A stretch of 64,000 nucleotides of DNA from Numidum massiliense (GTDB taxonomy: Bacteria; Bacillota; Bacilli; Thermoactinomycetales; Novibacillaceae), in the NCBI RefSeq assembly GCF_001375555.1, contig NZ_CTDZ01000009.1, positions 799,758-863,757 on the forward strand, read 5' to 3'. A program made the position numbers and the translations under genes. Numbering within the stretch: position 1 is the first letter of the stretch; each line of letters begins with the position of its first letter. The notes under the pieces are model-generated. The model did no database searches. It had not been told where the DNA came from and was given only the letters and a program-made list of their open reading frames with translations. Shown here piece by piece: positions 9,484 through 17,740 of this stretch.

Positions 9484-10782
9484 TTAGGTAAACAGCGCTT
9501 GTAAAATAAAGTTGAGCGCGAATAAGGCGGCAACAACGTAAAGTGTCGGCGACAGTTGTTGCCCTTTTCCCACGGCGATTTGCAGCAGTGGGTACGCGAT
9601 AAACCCGAAGGCGATGCCGTCGGCGATGCTGTATGTCAGGGGTATGAGCACGATCACTAAAAAAGCGGGAAACCCTTCCGTAAAGCGGTGAAACGGGATA
9701 TGTTTCACGTTTTGCATCATCAGTCCGCCGACGACGATTAAAATCGGCGCGATCGCTCCGTCGGGGATGATCGCAATGACGGGTAGGGCAAATACTGCCG
9801 TGCCAAACAACAGTGCCGCTGTCACGGCGGTCAAGCCGGTTCTTCCGCCTGCGGTTATGCCGGATACGCTCTCCGCCGCACAGACTGTCGGACTCGTGCC
9901 GAATAACCCCGACAAGGCGGCAGAGACAGAAGAGGCTTGGAAAGCGCGTTTAAACTTGCGCGCATCAGGTAGCATCCCGTGCAACAAGCCCATCGTTTCA
10001 AAAGTAATGATCATCGTTAGCGAGAACGTTGCCGTCCAGAAGCGAACGTTCAGCCAATCGAAGGCGAATGTGAGTTGTCCGAGTGCGTCCATATACGGTT
10101 ATAGTGAAATGCCGCCGCTAGGCGCCTGGCTAAACGACGTTTGTCCGCTTAATAGCCCGACGACGGTTGTCAGAGCGATCGCAAGTAAAAAGCTGCCCTT
10201 AACGTTTCGTGCGTACAAGACGATCGTGACGAGCAACCCGAACAGCGTAAGCAGCGCTGCCGGCTCGTGCAAATCGGCGAGCGTGAGCATCGTCGACGAG
10301 TCAGCTGCGACGAGGTGTCCTTTTTGCAAGCCGATAAACGTCAAAAAGAGACCGATGCCGACGGTGATGCCGTTTTTCAGTGCGTTGGGAATGGCGCGGT
10401 GTAATTTTTCACCTAATGTCGTTACGGCGGCGAGCACAAAAAACAGGCCAGAAAGGACGACACAGAGGAGCGCTTCTTGCCAAGAGAGCCCCATCGATTG
10501 CACAATCGTATACGTAAAAAAGGCGTTAATGCCCATACCGGGCGTAATGACAATCGGTGCGTTCGCCCACAAGCCGATCAGTAAACTGCCGACGACACTG
10601 GCAATAATCGTGGCAATCGTTCCCGCTTGCAGTGGAATGCCAGCGTCCGCTAAAATAAGCGGATTAACGACGACGATGTACGCAATTGTAAAAAAAGATG
10701 TCACACCGGCGGTTATTTCCTGCCGGATCGAGCATTCCTGTGCTTCCAGTTGAAATAGACGATTTAACAGGTTATACAACAA
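9484..10782 (-). pseudogene. NCS2/AzgA-family purine permease, interrupted by an in-frame TAA
   Basis: The two halves are in the same frame and together make one adenine/guanine/hypoxanthine permease (PbuG/AzgA type, about 430 aa). The N-half has VTSFFTIAYIVVVNP and ITPGMGINAFFTY; the C-half has TFETMGLLHG, GTSPTVCAAESVSG and GGRTGLTAV. A single TAA at 10101-10099 separates them (…GGISL, stop, PYMDALG…). The ATG two codons after the stop has no ribosome site, so independent translation of the second half is unlikely. The start is TTG at 10782 behind GAAGGG. Either a nonsense mutation, a sequencing error, or readthrough explains this. No purine riboswitch was seen in the leader. The terminator is at 9301-9329. 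Confidence 0.85.
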
Positions 10783-10980
10783 ATTCCCTTCTTATGATCT
10801 ACAAAACCCCTCAACCCACCCGTGACTAAAGCCATTGTCACCATTACCTATTATACACAAAAACTGTATTTGTACAGTGGGAGAGGTGGGGAGGTTTTCG
10901 CACGGTTAACCTTTCGCTTGTATTTGTTGAATCTAAAATCGGCTTAAAAATTCATGAAGCGATCGTGTAAGGATATTTTA

Positions 10981-11035
10981 TTGACAACCTAAGTGCATAG
11001 TGTTTATATTATACATATACACATTAAACACTATG
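10981..11035 (+). promoter_or_regulatory. Promoter and inverted-repeat operator of the GntR-ABC operon
   Basis: TTGACA at 10981-10986 and TATATT at 11005-11010 (spacer 18) form a sigma-A-type promoter. A perfect 11-bp inverted repeat, CATAGTGTTTA (10996-11006) and TAAACACTATG (11025-11035) with an 18-base spacer, straddles the -10. This is the expected place for autorepression by the GntR protein encoded 28 bases downstream. The rest of the 280-base gap from 10783 holds no gene. Confidence 0.7.
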
Positions 11036-11063
11036 AACAGGTACCCGAAAAAAGGGGGGTTCC

Positions 11064-11441
11064 ATGAATATTATTATTTCCAATGTCGTTAAGGAGCCGA
11101 TCTACGAGCAAATTAAGCAGCAAATCAAACAGAGCATCTTGAAAGGTGAGCTAAGCGAAGGCGATGCCCTCCCTTCGATTCGCCAACTGGCGAAGGATCT
11201 GCACATTAGCGTCATTACGACGAAGCGGGCGTACGATGAGTTGGAACGGGAAGGATTTATCACGTCTGTCGTCGGAAAAGGATCGTTCGTCGCGGGACAA
11301 AACAGTGATTTACTGCGGGAAAAACGGCTGAAGATGATTGAAGAGAAGCTAGCGGAAGTCGTCTCAGAAAGCCACATGCTCGGAATCAGGTTAGACGAAT
11401 TGAAAGAGATGCTCACTTTATTGTACGAGGTGGATGATTAA
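11064..11441 (+). CDS. GntR-family transcriptional regulator, YtrA subfamily
   Basis: A 125-aa repressor-type protein. The winged helix occupies about residues 8-75, with the GntR signature EGDALPSIRQLAKDLHISVITTKRAYDELEREGF. The short all-helical C-terminus (about 45 aa) is typical of the YtrA group, which lacks a large effector domain and is commonly encoded with ABC transporter genes. The ATG follows AAAAAAGGGGGG. It overlaps the ATPase start by one base, so regulator, ATPase and permease form one operon. The inverted repeat over its own promoter is the likely operator. In Bacillus such systems respond to cell-envelope antibiotics; that role here is inference. Confidence 0.88.
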   Translation: MNIIISNVVKEPIYEQIKQQIKQSILKGELSEGDALPSIRQLAKDLHISVITTKRAYDELEREGFITSVVGKGSFVAGQNSDLLREKRLKMIEEKLAEVVSESHMLGIRLDELKEMLTLLYEVDD

Positions 11442-12307
11442 TGGAAAATACCGTTAAGTTAACGAATGTAAGCAAGGCCTTTGCGAATTTTCACTTGCAG
11501 GACGTGTCGTTTGCGATTAAGCGCGGGTACATTACCGGGTTTATCGGGCCGAACGGGGCAGGGAAAACGACGACGATTAAGCTGATGATGAATTTGCTGA
11601 CGCGAGACTCCGGTGCGATCGAGATTTTTGGTAAGGACGTTACCAATAATGAGCAGTCGATTAAGCAACGGATCGGTTTCGTGTACGCCGACAATTGCTT
11701 TTACGAACACCTGACGATCGCACAAATGAAGCGGGTGATCGCCCCGTTTTACGAGCAGTGGGACGACACCGTGTTTGAACAGTACCGGCGCGCCTTCAAC
11801 TTGCAGTCAAACAAAAAAATCAAACAGCTGTCCAAAGGGATGAAGACGAAGTTTGCACTAGCCGTCGCCTTGTCCCACGACGCCGACCTCATCGTGATGG
11901 ACGAGCCGACGTCGGGACTCGATCCGGTGTTTCGGCGGGAAATTCTCGACATTTTGGCCAACATTATTCAGGACGAGGAAAAAACGGTCTTTTTTTCGAC
12001 GCACATTACGTCGGATCTGGAGCACATTGCCGACTACATTACATTTATTCACGACGGGCGCATCGTCTTCAGTGAGACAAAAGACGATGTGTTGGCGCAG
12101 TACCGGCTCGTCAAAGGATCAAACGAGCTGCTCGATTGCGATACGCGCAAACTGTTTACTGGTGTGCGCGAGACGTCCGTCGGTTTTACCGGGTTGACGC
12201 GGCAAGCGGAGCTGGCACAGCAACTGTTCGGTGCCGAGGCAGTGTTTGAGACGCCGTCACTCGAAGATATTATGGTTTATACGGCGAGGGGGAGTCGACA
12301 TGCGTAA
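11441..12307 (+). CDS. ABC transporter ATP-binding protein
   Basis: A 288-aa ATPase of the ABC-2 efflux type. Walker A is GPNGAGKTT, the signature is the variant LSKGMKTKFALAVAL, Walker B is LIVMDEPTSGLD, and the switch histidine lies in FFSTHITSDLEHIAD. The C-terminal 60 residues are a short extra domain common in the YtrB group. It starts on the last base of the GntR stop codon and overlaps the permease gene by eight bases, so the three proteins are co-expressed. Substrate unknown; export of a peptide or lipid-active antibiotic is the usual guess for this family. Confidence 0.9.
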   Translation: MENTVKLTNVSKAFANFHLQDVSFAIKRGYITGFIGPNGAGKTTTIKLMMNLLTRDSGAIEIFGKDVTNNEQSIKQRIGFVYADNCFYEHLTIAQMKRVIAPFYEQWDDTVFEQYRRAFNLQSNKKIKQLSKGMKTKFALAVALSHDADLIVMDEPTSGLDPVFRREILDILANIIQDEEKTVFFSTHITSDLEHIADYITFIHDGRIVFSETKDDVLAQYRLVKGSNELLDCDTRKLFTGVRETSVGFTGLTRQAELAQQLFGAEAVFETPSLEDIMVYTARGSRHA

Positions 12308-12947
12308 CCTATTGTTGAAGGAATATATGGTGAACCGAAGTACAATCTTTATTAGTTTTATCGCGATGATTTTTCTCGGCACGATCATGTTCACTAGTGA
12401 AGATTCGCTTCCTCCCGTGGCGATTGCGGTGCTGTTCATTCTCGTCATTCTCGTCAGTTCTGGTTCCGTCGAACAAAAAAACGACAGTGATGTGTTAATA
12501 AACAGTTTGCCCGTTACGCGGCGGCAAATTGTGGCGACGAAATTTATGTTCCCGTTAGTGCTCGGAATCGTCTTTATCGCTTATATGGCAGGGGTACGCG
12601 CCGCACTCTCACTCGTTGCCCCAGTGGCAGTCGCGCCAGTAAGCGTGGCAAGCGCTCTGTTCGCGCTGGTTGCGATCGGCTTGTTTACGGCAGTATACTA
12701 TCCGCTGAACTATTTGCTCGGTCCACGCTTTATGCAAATCGGGCTCGTCGTCTTTTATTTGCTTACCTTTTTCGCCTTCCCCATGTTGTTAAATATTGCG
12801 CGAAAATATGCGTATTGGGGGTTGCTCACCTGGTGGCAACAAACGTCACCCGTGCTCATCGCCTTGTGCGCTGCCGCTGTTACCGCACTAATCCTCGTCA
12901 CCTCTTGGTTATTAACGACGCGAGTATATGAGCAGAAAAACTTTTGA
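12300..12947 (+). CDS. ABC-2-type permease
   Basis: A 215-aa integral membrane protein with about six hydrophobic helices and a cytoplasmic loop EQKNDSDVLINSLPVTRRQIV, a pattern common in ABC-2 permeases of bacitracin/lantibiotic-type systems. The ATG at 12300 follows GAGGGGGAG and overlaps the ATPase gene by eight bases; the frame is open 23 codons further upstream but has no ribosome site there. It is the membrane partner of the preceding ATPase. A weak AT-rich hairpin (TTTTGAT/ATCAAAA) covers the stop codon and may help end the transcript. Confidence 0.85.
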   Translation: MRNLLLKEYMVNRSTIFISFIAMIFLGTIMFTSEDSLPPVAIAVLFILVILVSSGSVEQKNDSDVLINSLPVTRRQIVATKFMFPLVLGIVFIAYMAGVRAALSLVAPVAVAPVSVASALFALVAIGLFTAVYYPLNYLLGPRFMQIGLVVFYLLTFFAFPMLLNIARKYAYWGLLTWWQQTSPVLIALCAAAVTALILVTSWLLTTRVYEQKNF

Positions 12948-13083
12948 TTTTCCATCAAAAAAGGTTAACCCAGCCAAGGGCCCTTACAGGAACGGGCTAA
13001 GGTTGCATTGTTAATCAAAAAGTGTTGGTCTGTTGTGGAACGATTATTTGCTTCAACTAATAAAGTTTACCCTGTACAAAACT

Positions 13084-13120
13084 GTTTACTTAATATAATA
13101 TATATGTATAGCAAGTAAAC
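13084..13120 (+). promoter_or_regulatory. Inverted repeat over the sodA -10 region
   Basis: GTTTACTT (13084-13091) and AAGTAAAC (13113-13120) form a perfect 8-bp inverted repeat around TATAAT (13094-13099). Another GTTTAC lies at 13065-13070. The position suggests operator control of the sodA transcript, perhaps by the SufR-like protein encoded downstream. A convincing -35 element was not found. Confidence 0.5.
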
Positions 13121-13145
13121 AAACTTTTGGAAAGGGTGCTGTGAA

Positions 13146-13760
13146 GTGTCACAATTTGCGTTACCGAAACTGCCGTACGACTACGACGAGTTGGAGCCGC
13201 ATCTCGATGCGCGCACGATGGAGATCCACCACGGGCGCCACCACGCGACTTACGTGAACAATTTAAACAAGGCGTTGGAAGGGCAAAGCCAGTTAGCGAA
13301 CGCTTCAATCGAAGAACTGCTCAGCAATTTGAACGACGTGCCGGAAGAGATTCGCACGAATGTGCGTAACCAAGGCGGTGGCCACTACGGCCACAGTTTG
13401 TACTGGACGATTATGAAACCTAACGGCGGCGGAAAACCGACGGGGGACGTCGCCCGCCTCATTGACCGCGACTTCGGTAGCTTTGAGGAGATGAAAGTGA
13501 AGCTGTCGCAAGCGGCGGTTAGCCGTTTCGGTTCAGGTTGGGGCTGGCTCGTCGTCAACGGAGAGAAGCTAGAAGTGACGAGCACCCCGAACCAAGATAC
13601 GCCGCTCATGGAAGGGAAGACGCCGATTTTAGTCGTCGACGTGTGGGAGCACGCCTACTACTTGCAATATCAAAATAAACGGCCTGACTTTGTGAGCGCC
13701 TGGTGGAACGTCATCAATTGGGAAGAAGTGGAACGGCGCTTGTACGAGGCCATTCGCTAG
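13146..13760 (+). CDS. sodA: Superoxide dismutase, Mn/Fe family
   Basis: Cytoplasmic enzyme of 204 aa converting superoxide to oxygen and hydrogen peroxide. The metal ligands are visible: the His in MEIHHGRHH, the His in [10 protein letters not shown], and the Asp and His of [27 protein letters not shown] is the standard core motif. The GTG start follows GGAAAGGG. Mn versus Fe cannot be settled by eye, but Bacillales enzymes of this type usually use Mn, and a Mn/Zn-type ABC transporter is encoded 1 kb away. The SufR-like regulator gene follows one base after the stop, implying one transcript. Confidence 0.96.
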   Translation: MSQFALPKLPYDYDELEPHLDARTMEIHHGRHHATYVNNLNKALEGQSQLANASIEELLSNLNDVPEEIRTNVRNQGGGHYGHSLYWTIMKPNGGGKPTGDVARLIDRDFGSFEEMKVKLSQAAVSRFGSGWGWLVVNGEKLEVTSTPNQDTPLMEGKTPILVVDVWEHAYYLQYQNKRPDFVSAWWNVINWEEVERRLYEAIR

Positions 13761-13761
13761 G

Positions 13762-14412
13762 TTGACACCGATGTTGGCGAATGGTGTCATTGAGAGTGTG
13801 ACCCGCCAAAAAATATTGCTGACTTTTAAGACGAATGGCCCCATGCCCGCGCAGCAGATGGCGAAGATGCTCGGCATCACGTCATCGGGTGTCCATCGCC
13901 ATCTGACCAAGTTAACGCAAGAAGGGTACATACGGTTCGAATGCCCGGACACGAGTCCGGGCAGGCCGTGTCGCTATTACCGTTTGACAGAGAAGTCAAA
14001 CGGTTTATTTCCCGAGAAATACGACGAACTAGCGTGTGAGTTACTGGACGCTTTAGCGGAGATGCGCGGGGAGTCGTACGTTCGTCAAATGCTGACGCGG
14101 CAATGGGAGCGAGCATTTGCTGTATATGAAGCACATGTGGCTAACTTACCGTTAAAGCAGAAAGTGTATCGCTTTGCACAGTTGTACGACGCGGATGGCT
14201 ACATGTCGAAGGTTGCGGAAGGGGAGGAAGGGACGTACGTCCTGATCGCACACAACCATCCGCAGCGCGAGATCGTCCGTAAGTATCCGTACGTTTGCGA
14301 GATTGAATTGACTCTCATCCGCCGCTTGCTGCAGGTGCCCGTGGAGCAGCTGGAATGTATCTCTAGCGGCGGAAGGTGGTGTCGTTACCTTATTTACCCA
14401 TATGCGAGTTAA
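13762..14412 (+). CDS. SufR-like Fe-S transcriptional regulator (DeoR/ArsR-type helix-turn-helix)
   Basis: A 216-aa protein. The N-terminal winged helix (about 14-75) reads MPAQQMAKMLGITSSGVHRHLTKLTQEGYI and then SPGRPCRYYRLT, as in COG2345 proteins. The C-terminal half matches the layout of SufR: FPEKYDEL, RQWERAF, DGYMSKV, then cysteines at about 179, 199 and 207 (YVCEIE, QLECIS, RWCRYLI). In SufR these bind a [4Fe-4S] cluster; the first conserved cysteine of cyanobacterial SufR appears replaced here (AHNHP). The start is TTG at 13762 or ATG at 13771, both weakly supported. Being directly behind sodA, it probably senses iron-sulfur or oxidative damage and controls this operon; that is inference. 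Confidence 0.78.
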   Translation: MTPMLANGVIESVTRQKILLTFKTNGPMPAQQMAKMLGITSSGVHRHLTKLTQEGYIRFECPDTSPGRPCRYYRLTEKSNGLFPEKYDELACELLDALAEMRGESYVRQMLTRQWERAFAVYEAHVANLPLKQKVYRFAQLYDADGYMSKVAEGEEGTYVLIAHNHPQREIVRKYPYVCEIELTLIRRLLQVPVEQLECISSGGRWCRYLIYPYAS

Positions 14413-14493
14413 TGAGTGTTGAAAGTCCTAAAGCAAGTTAAAAGCCTCAAATACGTACATTAGTACGTACATTAGTCCAATCGTTAAGTCCGA

Positions 14494-14521
14494 TCGCCCG
14501 ACCGAAGGGGCGACTTTTTTT
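14494..14521 (+). terminator. Terminator of the sodA operon
   Basis: TCGCCC (14494-14499), 8-base loop, GGGCGA (14508-14513), then C and a run of seven T on the plus strand, 80 bases after the SufR-like gene. Confidence 0.65.
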
Positions 14522-14595
14522 ATCGTGTAAGCTTGGGCATGCAGGATGTGAACGAAAGCTGCGATCACGTAAAACGACACCCCGAGGGACAACAA

Positions 14596-14625
14596 AACCT
14601 GAGCTACATTCAGATCGCTCAGGTT
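14596..14625 (-). terminator. Terminator of the Mn/Zn ABC operon
   Basis: Minus strand AACCTGAGC, 12-base loop, GCTCAGGTT followed by TTGTTGT. It lies about 70 bases after the stop of the substrate-binding protein gene. Confidence 0.7.
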
Positions 14626-14633
14626 GAGGGAGT

Positions 14634-14669
14634 CAAAGTAACTGTTACTGTCAAAGTAACTATTACTGC
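14634..14669. repeat. Two 18-bp tandem repeats
   Basis: CAAAGTAACTGTTACTGT followed directly by CAAAGTAACTATTACTGC, lying between the substrate-binding protein gene stop and its terminator. No function seen. Confidence 0.7.
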
Positions 14670-14696
14670 TGTTAAAGCGACAGTTTATTTCTGCTG

Positions 14697-15707
14697 TTAC
14701 TTTTTTAATCCGTCGTAAATTTTGTCGATGTTCCACTGTAGCATCTTCAAGTACGTATCGCCGTCTTCACCCGGTTTACCCGTTTCATCGGAAAACAGTT
14801 TGCTGGCGATGTCAACGCCCGCTTCTTTGGAGACGGTTTCCATCGGTCTGGGCTCGACGTTCGATTCGACGAACAGCGCCGGTACCTTTTTCTCTTTAAT
14901 AAACTTGACTAGGGACGTAATTTGTTCCGGAGTCCCCTGTTCTTCCGTGTCGATTTCCCATATATACCCTTCTTCGAGGCCATAAGCAGCCGCCATGTAT
15001 TGGTAGGCGCGTTCACTCGTCACAAGGACGCGGCGTTCCTCGGGAATTTCAGCGATGCGCTCCTTGTACTGTTGGTGAATCTTTTCTAATTCCGCAATGT
15101 ACACTTTGGCGTTTTCGTCGTATACGTCGGCGTGGTCGGGATCGACCTTTTTCAAGGCGTCGCGCGCATTTTCCGTCATTTTAATCCCGACTTCTGCTGA
15201 TAAGAAGGAGTGTGGGTTGATTTCCTTTTCTTTTCCGTCGTCAGACGACAAATACATCGGTTCAACACCTTCGTTCAGTTCGAACACTTGGTCGCCGTCC
15301 ATCGTTTTACCGGCGGATTCGACTAAGTTCTCAAACCAGCCACCTTCTGTTTCCATATCGAGCCCGTTCCAAAACATCACATCGGCGTCGGTCGACTTCT
15401 GGATATCTTCCGGAAGTGGGCTGTACTCGTGAGGATCGGTGCCGATTGGGACCATGCTATGGATGTCTACGCGGTCACCGCCGACATTTTTAACGATGTC
15501 TTGTAAAATGGAGAAAGTCGTTACGACTTGCACTTTGTCGTTACTTTTTTTGTCATCTTTGCTGTCACTATTTTTTGCATCCGTCGTCGCTTTTTCCCCA
15601 TTTTTTGACGATGCGTCCCCGGTCGCACTGTCACTGCTACAGGCAGATAAAGCCAACACGGCAATTAATGCGATACAGACGACTTGCAAAAGCTTAAAGC
15701 GTTTCAT
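14697..15707 (-). CDS. Manganese/zinc ABC transporter substrate-binding lipoprotein
   Basis: Cluster A-I (TroA/PsaA/MntA type) metal-binding lipoprotein, about 336 aa. A signal peptide ends in the lipobox LSAC, followed by a long Ser/Lys/Asp-rich tether. Metal ligands of this family are visible as His in IGTDPHEYSPLP, His in INPHSFL, Glu in LFVESNVEPRPM and Asp in KLFSDETG. The HEY.P and HSFL pattern, with no His-rich loop, leans towards manganese rather than zinc. The ATG at 15707 lies 10 bases after GAGGAG and is preferred over one three codons upstream that abuts the ribosome site. It is the last gene of an ATPase-permease-lipoprotein operon. Confidence 0.92.
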   Translation of the reverse strand: MKRFKLLQVVCIALIAVLALSACSSDSATGDASSKNGEKATTDAKNSDSKDDKKSNDKVQVVTTFSILQDIVKNVGGDRVDIHSMVPIGTDPHEYSPLPEDIQKSTDADVMFWNGLDMETEGGWFENLVESAGKTMDGDQVFELNEGVEPMYLSSDDGKEKEINPHSFLSAEVGIKMTENARDALKKVDPDHADVYDENAKVYIAELEKIHQQYKERIAEIPEERRVLVTSERAYQYMAAAYGLEEGYIWEIDTEEQGTPEQITSLVKFIKEKKVPALFVESNVEPRPMETVSKEAGVDIASKLFSDETGKPGEDGDTYLKMLQWNIDKIYDGLKK

Positions 15708-15785
15708 GTGATACATTCTCCTCTACTCTGTATTTCTTCATTTTTTATTTAAAAATGGTACATACTAACATACACTTACGAATGC

Positions 15786-16646
15786 TCACGAATGGGTGGC
15801 TGTCTTTCGTTGGCGCGACTTGAGTGAACGCCATAAAATACCTTGCTTCGGCGAGAAGACGAACGCCACTCCGAACAAGATCGTCGCGACGAGGACGATG
15901 ACTGCACCCGAAGCTAAGTTAAATTTGTGACTGAAATAGAGGCCGATGATCGACGAGATGACGCCGAACAATGCAGACAAGTAAATCATCACCCACAGGC
16001 GATCTGTCAATAAGTAAGCTGTCGCAGCAGGTGTAATGAGCATCGCCACAACGAGAACGATTCCGACCGTCTGCAACGAGGCGACAGTGACGAGCGTCAG
16101 CAAGGTCATCAAGAAATAGTGGATCAGCTGGTTCGGCAAGCCGTACGCGGCAGACATCGTCGGGTCAAAAGAGCTAATAAGCAACTCTTTGTAAAAAAGG
16201 TAAACCGCGGCGATGATGACGACGCCGATGGCGAATGTCATCCACATGTCGCCCGAACGTACAGCTAACACGTTACCGAACAAAATGTTGTTCAAGTTCG
16301 TCGTGCTTTGTGCCGTCGAGATGAGAATAATTCCTAAGGCAAACATCGCCGTAAACACGATACCGATCGACGCGTCGTTTTTAATGCGGCTGTTTTGGCT
16401 GACATAGCCGATCCCGAGCGACGTCAGGACTCCTGTTACGACGGCGCCGATGAAATAGTTAATGTCGAGCAAATAGGAGACCGCAACGCCGGGTAATACG
16501 GCGTGCGAAATCGCGTCGCCCATTAGGGCCATGCCGCGCAAGATGATGAAACAGCCGATGACGCCACATATGATGCCTACCATCACTGACGTGAATAACG
16601 CCTTTTGCAAAAACTCGTACTGCATGACGTCGCGTAAAAAGTCCAT
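15786..16646 (-). CDS. Manganese/zinc ABC transporter permease
   Basis: A 286-aa ABC-3 family permease with eight to nine helices. Characteristic segments are GCFIILRGMALMGDAISHAVLPGVA and TVGIVLVVAMLITPAATAYLL, both shared with MntB/TroC/ZnuB-type subunits. Its start codon shares one base with the ATPase stop (TAATG), so translation is coupled. A gap of about 80 bases then precedes the lipoprotein gene. The DAISH segment is the usual cytoplasmic coupling region. Confidence 0.93.
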   Translation of the reverse strand: MDFLRDVMQYEFLQKALFTSVMVGIICGVIGCFIILRGMALMGDAISHAVLPGVAVSYLLDINYFIGAVVTGVLTSLGIGYVSQNSRIKNDASIGIVFTAMFALGIILISTAQSTTNLNNILFGNVLAVRSGDMWMTFAIGVVIIAAVYLFYKELLISSFDPTMSAAYGLPNQLIHYFLMTLLTLVTVASLQTVGIVLVVAMLITPAATAYLLTDRLWVMIYLSALFGVISSIIGLYFSHKFNLASGAVIVLVATILFGVAFVFSPKQGILWRSLKSRQRKTATHS

Positions 16647-17389
16647 TACACACCCACCCCGATTTCTTCAAACAAGGAAAACTGTTTCTGGAAAGCTTTT
16701 AGCATGACTTCCGGTTGAAACACTTGTTCAACGGGCCCGCAACCGACGAGTTCCTTGTTAATGACGATGAGTTCGTTAAAGTAGTTATTCACTTTACTTA
16801 AGTCGTGGTGCACGACGAGCACCGTTTTGCCCGCGTCGCGCAACTCTTTTAAAATCGACACAATCATTTCCTCGCTCGTCACGTCAATCCCTACGAACGG
16901 TTCATCGAGGAAAAAGAGGTCTGCGTTTTGGGCTAACGCGCGGGCGATGAACACGCGCTGCTGTTGCCCGCCGGACAGTTCGCCGATTTGTCGGTTGGCA
17001 AAATCTTGCATGCCGACAGTTTCTAAACATTGGCGTGCCCACTTTTTTTCTTTTTTGCGTGGCCGTCGAAAGACGCCTAAACTCGGGTACGTGCCGAGTA
17101 GGACGGTTTCGAGCACCGTAATCGGAAAATCCCAGTCAATGTCACTCCGCTGCGGGACGTATGCCACTTTATTGCGTACGTCTCTTACCGCTTGGCCAAA
17201 AATTTCTATCTCACCGCGATCTTTCGGTACGAGACCTAGCACGGCTTTGAGCATTGTCGACTTACCAGCTCCGTTCGGTCCGATAATCCCGACTAAGTTG
17301 TGCGGCTGAACGGAGAAACTAACGTCATGGATCACTTCATTTCCGTAATAGGAAACGTATAAATTGTGTACAGACATCGCGGGTGTCAC
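16646..17389 (-). CDS. Manganese/zinc ABC transporter ATP-binding protein
   Basis: A 247-aa ATPase. Walker A is GPNGAGKST, the Q-loop region YVPQRSDIDWDFPITV is typical of the metal (Mnt/Znu) class, the signature is LSGGQQQRVFIARAL, Walker B is LFFLDEPFVGID, and the switch His lies in VVHHDLSKV. The open frame extends 32 codons further, but the GTG at 17389 is 10 bases behind AAGGAG and matches the family start. It is the first gene of the operon. Upstream lie a Fur-like palindrome (17497-17516) and, closer in, AATGCTTCTAGGCAAAC (17415-17431), which is a weak match to the MntR box as remembered. Confidence 0.92.
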   Translation of the reverse strand: MTPAMSVHNLYVSYYGNEVIHDVSFSVQPHNLVGIIGPNGAGKSTMLKAVLGLVPKDRGEIEIFGQAVRDVRNKVAYVPQRSDIDWDFPITVLETVLLGTYPSLGVFRRPRKKEKKWARQCLETVGMQDFANRQIGELSGGQQQRVFIARALAQNADLFFLDEPFVGIDVTSEEMIVSILKELRDAGKTVLVVHHDLSKVNNYFNELIVINKELVGCGPVEQVFQPEVMLKAFQKQFSLFEEIGVGV

Positions 17390-17496
17390 GATCGATTCAC
17401 TCCTTCTCACGTACAATGCTTCTAGGCAAACGTATTGCATATCCGACTTTAATTTGGGCATGGTAAAAAAATATGCTATAAGCAAAACCGTATATA

Positions 17497-17516
17497 CAAA
17501 TGATAATGCATTTCAA
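17497..17516. promoter_or_regulatory. Fur/Zur-like palindrome upstream of the metal ABC operon
   Basis: CAAATGATAATGCATTTCAA carries an inverted AAATG/CATTT pair and a TGATAAT half-site of the Fur-family type. Read on the minus strand it overlaps TTGAAA, a possible -35. Metal-dependent repression is plausible, but which regulator acts cannot be told. Confidence 0.4.
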
Positions 17517-17556
17517 TTAAATTGTAAACACCTAGAGGAAAAAAAGCCGCTACAGC

Positions 17557-17588
17557 GTGCAACTAATAAATGGTGCAACTAATAAATG
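17557..17588. repeat. Perfect 16-bp tandem duplication
   Basis: GTGCAACTAATAAATG occurs twice head to tail in the gap between the metal ABC operon and the ADP-ribosylglycohydrolase gene. Apart from this and the palindrome, the roughly 350-base gap contains only a TATAAT at about 17658 and the ribosome site of the next gene. Confidence 0.8.
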
Positions 17589-17740
17589 TCAATAATTGTA
17601 TGAAGCATATTGTTCGTCAATGAGAACATGTCTCACACACCGCGGGAGTAACAATGATATAATGGACGTTATGGTGGGAGATGCTCGCCTTTTCCGAGAT
17701 ATCGGGGGGTTCGAAAACTAAAGCTAGAAGGTGAACAATT

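Noticed and set aside
10783..10900. Possible purine riboswitch before the purine permease gene
   Set aside because: The conserved junction segments of the purine aptamer are not present on the minus strand; only a short 5-bp stem was found.
14428..14736. A 102-codon minus-strand frame with a hydrophobic middle
   Set aside because: It overlaps the end of the metal-binding lipoprotein gene out of frame, crosses the transcription terminator and an 18-bp tandem repeat, and has no ribosome site.
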